From NCBI RefSeq assembly GCF_000403785.1, contig NZ_APHJ01000026.1:62001-126000 (forward strand): DNA of 64,000 bases, written 5' to 3'. A program made the translations under genes and the position numbers. Under the pieces are notes generated by a model that was given only the letters and a program-made list of their open reading frames with translations, searched no databases and had not been told where the DNA came from. Shown here piece after piece: positions 7,872-16,163 of the stretch; positions within the stretch are counted from its first letter, which is position 1, and the number at the start of each line of letters is the position of its first letter. The DNA is from Gillisia sp. CAL575. GTDB taxonomy: Bacteria > Bacteroidota > Bacteroidia > Flavobacteriales > Flavobacteriaceae.

Positions 7872-8675
7872 ATGGGGCTACTTACAAAAAATCCATTTGG
7901 ACATTATCTTTTTATAAAAAAATGGCTAATTCGTATTTTTGGTGTTTTATCGCATAGACGTTATAGAGGATTTAATGAGTTGAATATTGAAGGATCCGAA
8001 ATCATTAAAAATCTTCCAGAAACAAATGTGCTTTTTGTTTCTAATCATCAGACCTATTTCGCAGATGTCACAGCGATGTTTCACGTTTTTAATGCGAGTT
8101 TAAGTGGGAGAGTGGATAATATAAAGAATGTGGGATATTTATGGCAACCCAAACTAAACCTTTATTATGTTGCTGCCAAAGAAACCATGCAAGCAGGATT
8201 GCTAACAAGAATTATGGCCTATGCAGGAGCAATTACGGTTGAAAGAACTTGGCGCTCTAAAGGGCAAGATATTAAGCGGGAAGTTAATACAGAAGATACA
8301 GATAATATTGGAGTTGCTTTAGATGATGGATGGGTGATCACTTTTCCACAAGGAACAACTAAGCCTTTTAAGCCAATTAGAAAAGGAACTGCCCACATTA
8401 TTAAACAGCATAAACCTATAGTGATTCCTATTGTTATAGATGGCTTTAGAAGGTCTTTTGATAAAAAAGGAATCCGACTTAAGAAGAGGGGGATACTACA
8501 AAGTTTTCAGATTAAACCAGCATTAGAATTCGACTACGAAAATGATTCTATAGAAGATATTGTTGAGAAATTAGAATATGCAATAGAGCAACATTCTTCA
8601 TTTTTAAAGGTTATTCCACAGGAAGAAATTGACCATATGGAGGAATTGAATGAGAAAAGGAAGTGGGAATATTAA
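7872..8675 (+). CDS. 1-acyl-sn-glycerol-3-phosphate acyltransferase family protein
   Basis: The 267-residue protein belongs to the PlsC-like acyltransferase superfamily. VLFVSNHQTYFAD provides the catalytic His block, and VITFPQGTTKPFKPIRKGTAHI resembles the FPEGTRS phosphate-binding block and following basic region. There is a hydrophobic N-terminal stretch, so membrane association is likely. The reaction expected is acylation of lysophosphatidic acid or a related lipid in membrane lipid synthesis. The first block reads H-x5-D rather than the canonical H-x4-D, so the exact substrate or register is uncertain. It has its own promoter element and is convergent with the hydroxylase gene. Confidence 0.78.
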   Translation: MGLLTKNPFGHYLFIKKWLIRIFGVLSHRRYRGFNELNIEGSEIIKNLPETNVLFVSNHQTYFADVTAMFHVFNASLSGRVDNIKNVGYLWQPKLNLYYVAAKETMQAGLLTRIMAYAGAITVERTWRSKGQDIKREVNTEDTDNIGVALDDGWVITFPQGTTKPFKPIRKGTAHIIKQHKPIVIPIVIDGFRRSFDKKGIRLKKRGILQSFQIKPALEFDYENDSIEDIVEKLEYAIEQHSSFLKVIPQEEIDHMEELNEKRKWEY

Positions 8676-8763
8676 ATCAATTTAAAATTTAGTATTCAAG
8701 ATTATTTATTCTCCCAATTTTATCTATTATTTCTTCAAACTTAACGAAAACGAGATTCAAAAG

Positions 8764-9684
8764 TTAACTATCTATTTTTAATGCTTTTCGCATCTGTTTA
8801 ACCGTTTTGGTACTCCCATCGTGACTCCAACCAGGAGGTCCAAAAACATACATGAATTTATGTTTCCAATTTTTAGTTTTTTTGGTATCCTCCCAAATAT
8901 TCTTGTATTCATGAGTTAGGATTACCCATAAGTTATATGATTCAGGTGGTGTAGATACCCCATATTCTATGTCAACTTGAGGATCTAGCTCTTTCCATGT
9001 ACCAAAGATCCTGTCAAAAACATTTAAAATACCTCCATGGTTTTTATCCATGTATTCCAGGTTCTTCGAATGGTGGACTTGGTGCATGGTATGAGTATTG
9101 AGAAACTTTTCTATAATTCCCATTTTAGGAACATATTTAGTGTGTAACTGGAATTGCCAGAGGGCTTCAATTCCAAGGCATACCACCACCATTTCTGGGG
9201 AAAATCCTATTATGACTATCCACACGTAAAAAAAAGGTTTGTAGAGAATTGTGAACCAACCATTACGAACTGCAGTTCCAAGATTAAAATTATCTGAGGA
9301 ATGATGAACTATATGGGCTGCCCAAAAAAATCGAACCATATGGTTTTGTCTATGAAACCAGTAATAACTAAAATCGTCTAGTAACATACATATAATCCAA
9401 ATATACCAAGCATACCCAAAGGACTCATATCCCATAATATTTGTTCTTACCCCTTCAACAAATGGGTTAAACAATTCATAGACAATTTCGAATAAAAGAA
9501 TAATAGAAACGGTTTTTATCAATGCAGCGATTACCGCAGATCCAATCCCCATAGAAAGGCTCGAAAAAAGATCTTTCCATTTATACAGATCTGTGTTGTG
9601 ATGAGTTTTACTATAGGTTAGTTCTAACAGAATTAGCGCTAAGAAAGCTGGCACCCCATAGATCAGGGGATTTGTAAATTCCAT
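8764..9684 (-). CDS. Sterol desaturase / fatty acid hydroxylase superfamily membrane protein
   Basis: This is a 306-residue polytopic membrane protein with several hydrophobic segments in residues 1-100 and 150-185. The three histidine clusters of the di-iron hydroxylase superfamily are present: HRQNH (HX3H), HIVHH (HX2HH) and HQVHH (HX2HH), followed by the HGGILNVFDRIFGTWKE segment conserved in bacterial members. It probably inserts oxygen into a lipid such as a fatty acid, carotenoid or sterol-like compound. The substrate cannot be fixed from sequence. It is a monocistronic unit with an exact -7 element upstream. Confidence 0.83.
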   Translation of the reverse strand: MEFTNPLIYGVPAFLALILLELTYSKTHHNTDLYKWKDLFSSLSMGIGSAVIAALIKTVSIILLFEIVYELFNPFVEGVRTNIMGYESFGYAWYIWIICMLLDDFSYYWFHRQNHMVRFFWAAHIVHHSSDNFNLGTAVRNGWFTILYKPFFYVWIVIIGFSPEMVVVCLGIEALWQFQLHTKYVPKMGIIEKFLNTHTMHQVHHSKNLEYMDKNHGGILNVFDRIFGTWKELDPQVDIEYGVSTPPESYNLWVILTHEYKNIWEDTKKTKNWKHKFMYVFGPPGWSHDGSTKTVKQMRKALKIDS

Positions 9685-9726
9685 TCTTATGATTTTTTAA
9701 TAGTGGAGGGAAAAAACTATTTTTTG

Positions 9727-9734
9727 CAAAAGTA
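9727..9734 (-). promoter_or_regulatory. Promoter -7 element before the hydroxylase gene
   Basis: The minus strand reads TACTTTTG, an exact TAnnTTTG match about 43 bases before the start codon at 9684. Confidence 0.5.
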
Positions 9735-10042
9735 ACCTATTTAAAGGGTTATTACTGAATAAACCTAAATTAAAAAAGGAAACAACAGTTAATAGGGATC
9801 TTTCCTGAGATAAGAATAAAGCTCATTTTCTAAGCAATTAGTTACATCTCAGCCTTTCAATGAACAAGTAATATTGCTTATTCTATAATTGACAATCCTC
9901 AACATTCAACAAAAATATAGTTCTTAAAATTACTCAAATATTAATTACAGTATTTAGAGATGAAAGTAATAAGTGGAAAAAGCAAATAGCAATTTATAAT
10001 TCAAATTCAATATTGAATCAATTCCTCTTTCTAATATCTCAA
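9735..10042. other. Intergenic region without recognised features
   Basis: About 300 bp of AT-rich sequence between the hydroxylase promoter and the end of the sigma-factor operon. I see no gene, RNA or strong hairpin here. Confidence 0.4.
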
Positions 10043-10678
10043 TTACATTTCTAACTTCTTTAATTCTATATAATTTCTGTGTAGCCTTTTAAGCAAAATC
10101 CCATAAAGCAATCTATAGAACAACCAGATTAATCCTAGAAATATTCCTAAAACCAATGCACTTATTCCAATAAACTTAAGCCAATCTAAAGCGTCAAAGG
10201 CATATTTGGAAATAGGTTCTACCTCTTTATTGCTATGTTTTATAATCATAAATCCAAGTATTCCTACCACTGTTAATCCTGTAGAAATTAATACATATGC
10301 AATGTAAAACTTTACTGTTCTTCTAGTTCTTAAAATATTCTTCATTAAAGTTGCAGCATCATCTGTAGTAGATATCCTTTGGTAATTCCTATAAAATCTA
10401 TAAATAAAATAGAAGGTGATTGCATAACTAACAATATATAATATTGTAATTATTTCCTCTAAATTGTTCTTTTCTATTCCTTCCCAATACTTATTACCGG
10501 AGAAAATTATATTTATAACAGTACCAGCCAACAATTCTATTAAACTAATATAGAATATCCATTTCACAATAGAATGAGAACGCTTCCATATCATTTTGTA
10601 GATTTGGTCAAAGCTAAGCTTGGGATAATTCCCTTGCTGCTTATTCCAATCTCTTTTTAATAAATCTAACTCATCCAT
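10043..10678 (-). CDS. Membrane protein, putative anti-sigma factor of the adjacent ECF sigma factor
   Basis: The 211-residue protein starts with a soluble segment (MDELDLLKRDWNKQQGNYP) of about 38 residues. Four hydrophobic segments follow, at roughly 38-60, 80-98, 125-148 and 165-195. It begins 5 bp after the ECF sigma gene stops, so the two are surely cotranscribed. This arrangement and the short cytoplasmic N-terminus suggest a membrane-bound regulator that sequesters the sigma factor. No zinc-binding H-x3-C-x2-C motif is present, so it is not a ZAS-type anti-sigma factor. The function is inferred from context. Confidence 0.6.
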   Translation of the reverse strand: MDELDLLKRDWNKQQGNYPKLSFDQIYKMIWKRSHSIVKWIFYISLIELLAGTVINIIFSGNKYWEGIEKNNLEEIITILYIVSYAITFYFIYRFYRNYQRISTTDDAATLMKNILRTRRTVKFYIAYVLISTGLTVVGILGFMIIKHSNKEVEPISKYAFDALDWLKFIGISALVLGIFLGLIWLFYRLLYGILLKRLHRNYIELKKLEM

Positions 10679-10683
10679 ACGCT

Positions 10684-11178
10684 TTACGGATTTAATATTT
10701 TTTTAAGCTTAGTTTTAACTCTATTCATTTTTACACGTGCATTTACCTCACTAATACCCATTGTTTCGGATATTTCTTTATAATTTTTATCTTCCAGATA
10801 TAAAAATATTAAGGCTTTATCAATATCATTCAATTCTTTAACCGCATTATACATCAGTGACAATTGTTGCTCTGTAGCATCATCATACTCGTCTACCTTA
10901 ATTCTAAACTGAACAGAATCGTAATCCTGAGTCTGAATTCCACGTTTTTTCTTACGATATAAAGTAATAGCTGTATTCAATGCTACCCGATACATCCAAG
11001 TACTAAATTTTGCATCTCCTCTGAATTTTGGATATGCTTTCCAGAGTTGTATGGTTATTTCTTGAAAAAGGTCGTTGTGGGAAGCCTGATCATTTGTATA
11101 AATCCTACATATTTTGTGAACAATATTCTGGTCCCTCTCCAGATTTGTTACAAACTGATGTTCTAATTCTTTCTCCAC
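10684..11178 (-). CDS. ECF RNA polymerase sigma factor
   Basis: This 164-residue sigma-70 family protein has region 2 (DLFQEITIQLWKAYPKFRG and KFSTWMYRVALNTAI, ~40-75) and region 4 (LEDKNYKEISETMGISEVNARVKMNRVKTKLKK, ~125-160). The length is normal for an ECF factor. It directs RNA polymerase to a subset of stress or envelope genes. The target set is unknown. The downstream membrane protein is its probable inhibitor. It is divergent from the NADH dehydrogenase gene, with ~190 bp between starts. Confidence 0.9.
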   Translation of the reverse strand: MEKELEHQFVTNLERDQNIVHKICRIYTNDQASHNDLFQEITIQLWKAYPKFRGDAKFSTWMYRVALNTAITLYRKKKRGIQTQDYDSVQFRIKVDEYDDATEQQLSLMYNAVKELNDIDKALIFLYLEDKNYKEISETMGISEVNARVKMNRVKTKLKKILNP

Positions 11179-11349
11179 AGATGCTATTTACAATTTGTTA
11201 GTCTTTGATTCTTGCACAGTGTTACATCTAGTAGGGTAAATTCTAAACTGCCAGCTTAAATTCTTTTAAAAGCTAAATTATTCTTATTTTCGAAGATATA
11301 TAAATTGAGGAATAATAGATTACCTTAATACATATTTATACGAATAAAA

Positions 11350-11357
11350 TAATTTTG
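11350..11357 (+). promoter_or_regulatory. Promoter -7 element before ndh
   Basis: TAATTTTG is an exact TAnnTTTG match only 10 bases before the ATG at 11368. The transcript would have a very short leader. Confidence 0.55.
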
Positions 11358-11367
11358 AGCTTTATAA

Positions 11368-12672
11368 ATGAATATACCTAAGACTGATTTACCACGTGTT
11401 GTAATAATAGGAGGAGGATTTGGTGGAATTTCGTTAGCCAAAAAACTTCTGAAACTTAAATTACAAACAGTTTTAATAGATAAGCATAACTATCATACAT
11501 TTCAACCCTTGCTTTATCAGGTTTCCACTTCAGGTTTAGAACCAGATTCCATCGCTTATCCACTTCGTAAAATTATTAGATCTAGTGACTGTGGTTATTT
11601 TAGAATGGCTGAAGTAACAGAAATTGATGCAGAAAATCAGTTAATTCACTCAAATATTGGAGAGATCTCCTATGATTATCTGGTGATCGCAACAGGTTCT
11701 AAAACTAATTTTTTCGGAAATAAAAGTATAGAGGAGAATGGGATCTGGATGAAAACCGTGCCTCAGGCCCTAAATATTAGGAGTTTGATCTTACAAAATT
11801 TAGAGCAGGCTGTTATAACAGATGATCCTGAAGAAAGAAAAGCATTATTGAATTTTGTAATTGCGGGTGCTGGGCCAACAGGAGTTGAATTAAGTGGTGC
11901 CATTGCAGAGCTTCGAAATAATATAGTAGCTAAAGATTATCCAGACTTGGAACCTTCAGAAATGGAAATTCATCTTATTGAAGGAATGGACAGGGTACTG
12001 CCCCCTATGAGCGAAAAATCTTCTGTAAAAGCAGCTAAATTCTTAAAGGAGTTAGGTGTTCAAGTGCATTTGAGTACACAAGTAAAGTCTTATGATGGTG
12101 TGCTGGTGGAAACGAATACAGATGTTAGTTTTAGAACCTATACATTTATATGGAGTGCGGGAGTTACCGGAGCTCCAGTAAAGGGACTTAATGCTTCTGC
12201 ACTTATAGAAAAAGCAAATAGATACGAGGTTAATCAATTTAATCAAGTGAATGGTTATTCTAATATTTTCGCAATTGGGGACATTGCGGTGATGGAATCT
12301 GAAGATTTTCCAAAAGGCCATCCGATGGTAGCTCAGCCTGCTATCCAACAAGGGAGTCATCTCGCAAAAAACATTAAAAATATTCTTAATAATAAAGAAT
12401 TAGAACCTTTTAAATATTTTGATAAAGGAACTATGGCCACGGTAGGTAGGAATAGGGCAGTTGTAGATCTGGGCAAAATTAATTTTGGAGGATTCTTCGC
12501 TTGGTTTGTTTGGATGTTCGTGCATCTCTGGTTTCTTATTGGATTTAGAAATAGACTTGTAACCTTCTTTAATTGGGTTTACAATTATGTGAATTACGAT
12601 AAAGCTGCTAGATTAATCATAAGGCCATATAAAAAGCCATATAATAAGATAAATGAAAGTCAAGAATTATAG
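11368..12672 (+). CDS. ndh: Type II NADH:quinone oxidoreductase (NDH-2)
   Basis: The 434-residue flavoprotein has an FAD-binding Rossmann motif at residues 15-20 (GGGFGG) and a second NAD(H)-binding motif near 166 (AGAGPTGVELSG). A third conserved block with the FAD-contacting Asp is at SNIFAIGDIAVM. The C-terminal segment (FFAWFVWMFVHLWFLIGFRNR) is hydrophobic and amphipathic, as expected for membrane attachment. It transfers electrons from NADH to menaquinone without proton pumping. It is followed by a strong hairpin terminator and convergent with the hemerythrin gene. Confidence 0.9.
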   Translation: MNIPKTDLPRVVIIGGGFGGISLAKKLLKLKLQTVLIDKHNYHTFQPLLYQVSTSGLEPDSIAYPLRKIIRSSDCGYFRMAEVTEIDAENQLIHSNIGEISYDYLVIATGSKTNFFGNKSIEENGIWMKTVPQALNIRSLILQNLEQAVITDDPEERKALLNFVIAGAGPTGVELSGAIAELRNNIVAKDYPDLEPSEMEIHLIEGMDRVLPPMSEKSSVKAAKFLKELGVQVHLSTQVKSYDGVLVETNTDVSFRTYTFIWSAGVTGAPVKGLNASALIEKANRYEVNQFNQVNGYSNIFAIGDIAVMESEDFPKGHPMVAQPAIQQGSHLAKNIKNILNNKELEPFKYFDKGTMATVGRNRAVVDLGKINFGGFFAWFVWMFVHLWFLIGFRNRLVTFFNWVYNYVNYDKAARLIIRPYKKPYNKINESQEL

Positions 12673-12704
12673 TATCCTATATTATTAGCTTTAAATGAAG
12701 TAAT

Positions 12705-12737
12705 AAAAATACCCAGAACTGCTTCTGGGTATTTTTT
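12705..12737. terminator. Bidirectional intrinsic terminator
   Basis: AAAAATACCCAGAA and TTCTGGGTATTTTT form a perfect 14-bp stem with a four-base loop. It lies between the convergent ndh and hemerythrin genes and provides a T-run on either strand. Confidence 0.85.
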
Positions 12738-12756
12738 TATAAAAACTTGAAAGACT

Positions 12757-13191
12757 TTATCTATTTTTTGTAATTGCCTTATTATAATCATCGGCAAGAG
12801 ATAATTTTTGTTTTTCGGTAAGAACTTTTCCTGCCATTTGGAAAACTTCGTGCTCTTCCTCATCTAAGTGGTGTGTAACTTTATGTTCTAGATCTTTCGC
12901 GATCTTTAACCAATTAGAGGCACTCATTTCTGCATCTTCTAGCTGTTCTACAAGTTCATCCATCTCATGATGCTCTGCTACACTATGTCTTGCTTTTTCT
13001 TGAGTCATATCCTTTTTTATTAAAGGAATATAAAAATGTCTTTCTTCAGCATCAGCATGTATTGCAAGCTCATGTTTTAATTGAGTGAAGATCTTTTTTC
13101 GTTCCTCAGTATCACCATGTGTTTCAACAAGTTTTTTTACAAGATCTCTTTGGATTTCATGTTCCTGACGTAAAGCTTCAAAAATATTCAT
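12757..13191 (-). CDS. Hemerythrin HHE cation-binding domain protein
   Basis: The 144-residue all-helical protein carries the HHE pattern: His11-Glu12, HADAEERHFY (His45 and His52), AEHHEMDELV and VTHHLDEEEHEVF. These supply the His/Glu ligands of a di-iron site. There is no signal peptide, so it is cytoplasmic. Such proteins bind or sense O2 or NO, or repair iron centres; the particular role is not resolvable. Standing next to a respiratory dehydrogenase is suggestive but they are transcribed convergently. Confidence 0.88.
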   Translation of the reverse strand: MNIFEALRQEHEIQRDLVKKLVETHGDTEERKKIFTQLKHELAIHADAEERHFYIPLIKKDMTQEKARHSVAEHHEMDELVEQLEDAEMSASNWLKIAKDLEHKVTHHLDEEEHEVFQMAGKVLTEKQKLSLADDYNKAITKNR

Positions 13192-13395
13192 AATTTAGGT
13201 TAGATTGTTTTAAGATTTCAAGATATAAAATATAGTGTTAAGGAAAATTTAAAATCCTGAAACGAGTATCTTTTGGTGACAATTTCTCTGGTTTACAATT
13301 CATCCTGAAATTATCACAGTTCGGTTTCTAATATTTTCGACACTCATATGTTTTGAAGATATTCGAAGTATAATAACTGAAATTTAAATTCTCAG

Positions 13396-14724
13396 ATGTA
13401 TAAATACATTTACAAATTATTCAAATTAAGTATTCTCATCACCATAATTCTGGTTACGTTAGAGATGGTTTTTGATCAGTCTACATCCTTAAAGGACCTA
13501 TTTGATATCAGTTTTCTAGGTATTTATTTCTTTTACAGTTTCGTGTTGTCTTTAGTAAATGGATTGTTCTTTTATTTTATGAATTATAAAATAAATTGGG
13601 AAGGGAAAGGGGTAAAAAGAATAATCGTTGGAGTTATTGGAGGAATCGCAGTAACGCTGGTAGCTTTCTTCTTCTGCAGACTTGTACACATGGTGTATTT
13701 TATTAATAGATATAATGTATCTGAATTTTTAGAGAATGAAAAAATAAGTACCTATTTATTTCCTCTATTATTTACAGCAATAGTATCTCTAAGTTTTCAC
13801 CTCTTTTATTTTTATAAAGCATTACAGGAGCGAAGAGTTGCTGAACAAAAAATTATTGCTGGAACTGCTTCAGCAAAATTTGATGCCTTAAAGAATCAAT
13901 TAGATCCGCATTTTCTTTTTAATAGTTTGAATGTCCTCACTTCTCTGATAGAAGAAAATCCAATAGCTGCACAAAAATTCACCACTTCATTATCTAAAAC
14001 TTATAGGTATGTATTAGAGCAAAAGAATAAAGATCTAGTTGAACTTTCTGAAGAAATTAAATTTGCGAAAACTTATATAAATCTACTCAAAATGAGATTT
14101 GAAGATGGAATTAATTGTTCTATTCCATTAGAGCTTAATCTTGCTGAAGCTAAAGTAGTGCCTTTATCGCTTCAATTACTACTAGAAAATGCAGTTAAGC
14201 ATAATAGAGTTTCTCCACAACAACCATTACATATAGAGATCTTTGAAGATAAGAATGAATTGGTAGTAAAGAATAACCTTCAGAAAAAGGAAATATTAGG
14301 AAAGGGAAGTAAGGTTGGCTTGATTAATATACAGCAACGATATGGATTGCTTACAACAAGAAAAGTCCAAATAAATAAATCTGAACTTTATTTCGAAGTT
14401 CGATTGCCATTACTAACTAGAAAAATTGAAGTTATGAAAAAGGAAAAGACATGGAATTCAGACAAAAGTTATTTGAGAGCTCAGGAAAAGGTTAAAAAAT
14501 TAAGAGGCTTCTATGGTAATTTAACCTCTTATTGTATAATAATTCCGGCTTTAGCAGTCTTTAATTTTCTTTCCAATAGCGGTTTTCCTTGGGTGATCTT
14601 TCCAGCAATTGGGTGGGGAATTGGTTTGCTTTTTCATGGTATGGAAGTATTTGGCTATAATCCTCTATTAGGTAAGGATTGGGAGGAAAAGAAAATTAAA
14701 GAATTTATGCAACGTAATAAATAA
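13396..14724 (+). CDS. LytS/YehU-type sensor histidine kinase with a C-terminal 2TM domain
   Basis: The 442-residue protein has four N-terminal membrane segments (~10-30, 38-62, 72-100, 115-140). A His_kinase domain follows with phosphoacceptor His172 (NQLDPHFLFNSLN), then a HATPase domain with N-box LLLENAVKHN (~265) and G-box GKGSKVGLINIQQRYG. Unusually, the catalytic domain is followed by a 2TM domain (~360-440: paired hydrophobic segments, then NPLLGKDWEEKKIKEFM). The same domain forms the whole next gene. It should phosphorylate the LytTR regulator encoded 312 bp further on, in the same operon. Confidence 0.88.
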   Translation: MYKYIYKLFKLSILITIILVTLEMVFDQSTSLKDLFDISFLGIYFFYSFVLSLVNGLFFYFMNYKINWEGKGVKRIIVGVIGGIAVTLVAFFFCRLVHMVYFINRYNVSEFLENEKISTYLFPLLFTAIVSLSFHLFYFYKALQERRVAEQKIIAGTASAKFDALKNQLDPHFLFNSLNVLTSLIEENPIAAQKFTTSLSKTYRYVLEQKNKDLVELSEEIKFAKTYINLLKMRFEDGINCSIPLELNLAEAKVVPLSLQLLLENAVKHNRVSPQQPLHIEIFEDKNELVVKNNLQKKEILGKGSKVGLINIQQRYGLLTTRKVQINKSELYFEVRLPLLTRKIEVMKKEKTWNSDKSYLRAQEKVKKLRGFYGNLTSYCIIIPALAVFNFLSNSGFPWVIFPAIGWGIGLLFHGMEVFGYNPLLGKDWEEKKIKEFMQRNK

Positions 14725-14729
14725 TAAAC

Positions 14730-15023
14730 ATGGAAAATTCAGAAAATAGTTACCAGAGAGCTAAAGAAAGAGTAGAAGAATTAAAAAAATTCTACAGTCA
14801 TCTTCTAAGCTATATTGTAGTAAATGTCTTTCTTGCAGCATTAAATTTTTATTCAAATGAGTGGAGAAACCCTTGGTTTCTATGGGTGACTGCAGGATGG
14901 GGAATTGGGATTGTTTTTGACGCTTTAAGAGCATATCAAATAAACCCAATGTTCAACAAAGATTGGGAAGAACGAAAAATAAAATCTTTTATGAAAGAAG
15001 AAGAAAAGCAAAGATGGGAATAG
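14730..15023 (+). CDS. 2TM-domain membrane protein
   Basis: The 97-residue protein consists of one 2TM domain: a basic YQRAKERVEELKKFYSHLLSY start, two hydrophobic segments (~28-46 and 52-72), and the terminal NPMFNKDWEERKIKSFM signature. It is nearly a copy of the C-terminal domain of the preceding kinase, starting 5 bp after it. This points to duplication or fission. It likely interacts with the kinase in the membrane, but that is inference. Its function is unknown. Confidence 0.82.
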   Translation: MENSENSYQRAKERVEELKKFYSHLLSYIVVNVFLAALNFYSNEWRNPWFLWVTAGWGIGIVFDALRAYQINPMFNKDWEERKIKSFMKEEEKQRWE

Positions 15024-15036
15024 TACTTAAATTTAT

Positions 15037-15795
15037 TTGATGCGAGCAGTAATAATTGAAGACGAAAAACCGTCTGCGAGGAGACTTAATAGAATGCTAG
15101 ATGTATTGGATCTAGATGTGATCACCATGTTACATAGTGTAACAGAAGCTATAGAATGGTTTAAGAATAATGAGCATCCTGAACTCATATTTCTGGATAT
15201 TCAATTAAGCGATGGTTTATCTTTTGAGATCTTCGAAAATGTTGAAATTAAGAGTGCCATTATATTTACTACTGCTTATGATGAATATGCATTGAAAGCT
15301 TTCAAATTGAATAGTGTAGATTATTTATTAAAACCAATAGATGATGAAGAGTTAAGCGAAGCGATTCAGAAATATATGTCTAATAGAGTTAAAAAGAGCC
15401 CAAATTTTATAAAGGCAGAAGATATTCACAAAATGTTTGAGCAATCTAACCAAAAGGATTATAAAAAGCGATTTACCATTCAGGTAGGGCAACATCTTAA
15501 GATCTTTGAAGTAAATGATGTTTGTTGTTTTTATTCAGAAAATAAAGGTACCTACTTACATACCAATAGTGATAGAAGTTATTTATTAGATCTTAGCTTG
15601 GAAAAATTAGAAGTAGAACTAGATCCAGAGAAATTCTTCAAAATTAGTAGGAAATTTATAGTAAACCTTAGTGCTATAAAAGATATTGTAAGCTATTCTA
15701 ATTTGCGTTTAGAAGTAAAATTGGACCGCTTCAATAAGCAACAGTTAATTGTAAGTAGGGAAAGAGTGAAGCTTTTTAAGGAGTGGTTAGGATAA
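15037..15795 (+). CDS. LytTR-family response regulator
   Basis: The 252-residue protein has an N-terminal receiver (~1-120) with acidic pocket IIEDE, phosphoacceptor Asp54 (IFLDIQL) and conserved Lys (YLLKPID). The C-terminal LytTR DNA-binding domain (~145-250) includes FYSENKGTYLHT and FFKISRKFIVNLSAIKDI. It is the partner of the upstream histidine kinase in an operon with 5-13 bp gaps. Genes controlled are unknown; many LytTR systems act on envelope or competence genes. Confidence 0.92.
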   Translation: MMRAVIIEDEKPSARRLNRMLDVLDLDVITMLHSVTEAIEWFKNNEHPELIFLDIQLSDGLSFEIFENVEIKSAIIFTTAYDEYALKAFKLNSVDYLLKPIDDEELSEAIQKYMSNRVKKSPNFIKAEDIHKMFEQSNQKDYKKRFTIQVGQHLKIFEVNDVCCFYSENKGTYLHTNSDRSYLLDLSLEKLEVELDPEKFFKISRKFIVNLSAIKDIVSYSNLRLEVKLDRFNKQQLIVSRERVKLFKEWLG

Positions 15796-16095
15796 TTTTT
15801 CTTTATCCAAATGTTAAAAAACTCAAAATTTAAAACCCTATCATTTTTATTCTCGTAAGTATGGTATAAGAGAGTTACTGTGGGTAGCCTAAGAAATTGA
15901 ATTTAGCCATTTTGCTAGCTAATATTTAATTTAATCTGCCCCCTTAAATTAAAAATTGGTTAGCCTAATTATTTTTTAAATTCTACTCTTAGAATAAATG
16001 CTTTTGATTTTTTTGGTTGGTTAGTGAAGAGTTTGTTCCTTAACGGTGCAGACTCTTTGCATTTAAAAGTACTTTTAGATAGTGTTTATAAAGAA
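15796..16095. other. Intergenic region without recognised features
   Basis: About 300 bp between the LytTR operon and the convergent sigma-K-like operon, ahead of a strong terminator. No gene or RNA was recognised. Confidence 0.4.
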
Positions 16096-16139
16096 AATCA
16101 CCTTTAAAATCACGCTAATTTGCGACTTTAAAGGTGATT
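16096..16139. terminator. Intrinsic terminator of the SigK/RskA-like operon
   Basis: AATCACCTTTAAA and TTTAAAGGTGATT form a perfect 13-bp stem with an 18-base loop. Read on the minus strand it is followed by a T-rich stretch. It lies 25 bp beyond the anti-sigma stop codon. Confidence 0.75.
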
Positions 16140-16163
16140 ATTTAATCTGTTAAGAGAGATCTT

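Noticed and set aside
12052-12360. A 102-codon frame on the minus strand inside ndh.
   Set aside because: It is fully contained in a conserved gene on the other strand, with no protein-like pattern of its own.
12660-12863. A 67-codon frame on the minus strand overlapping the hemerythrin gene.
   Set aside because: It overlaps the hemerythrin coding region in another frame and reads through the terminator hairpin.
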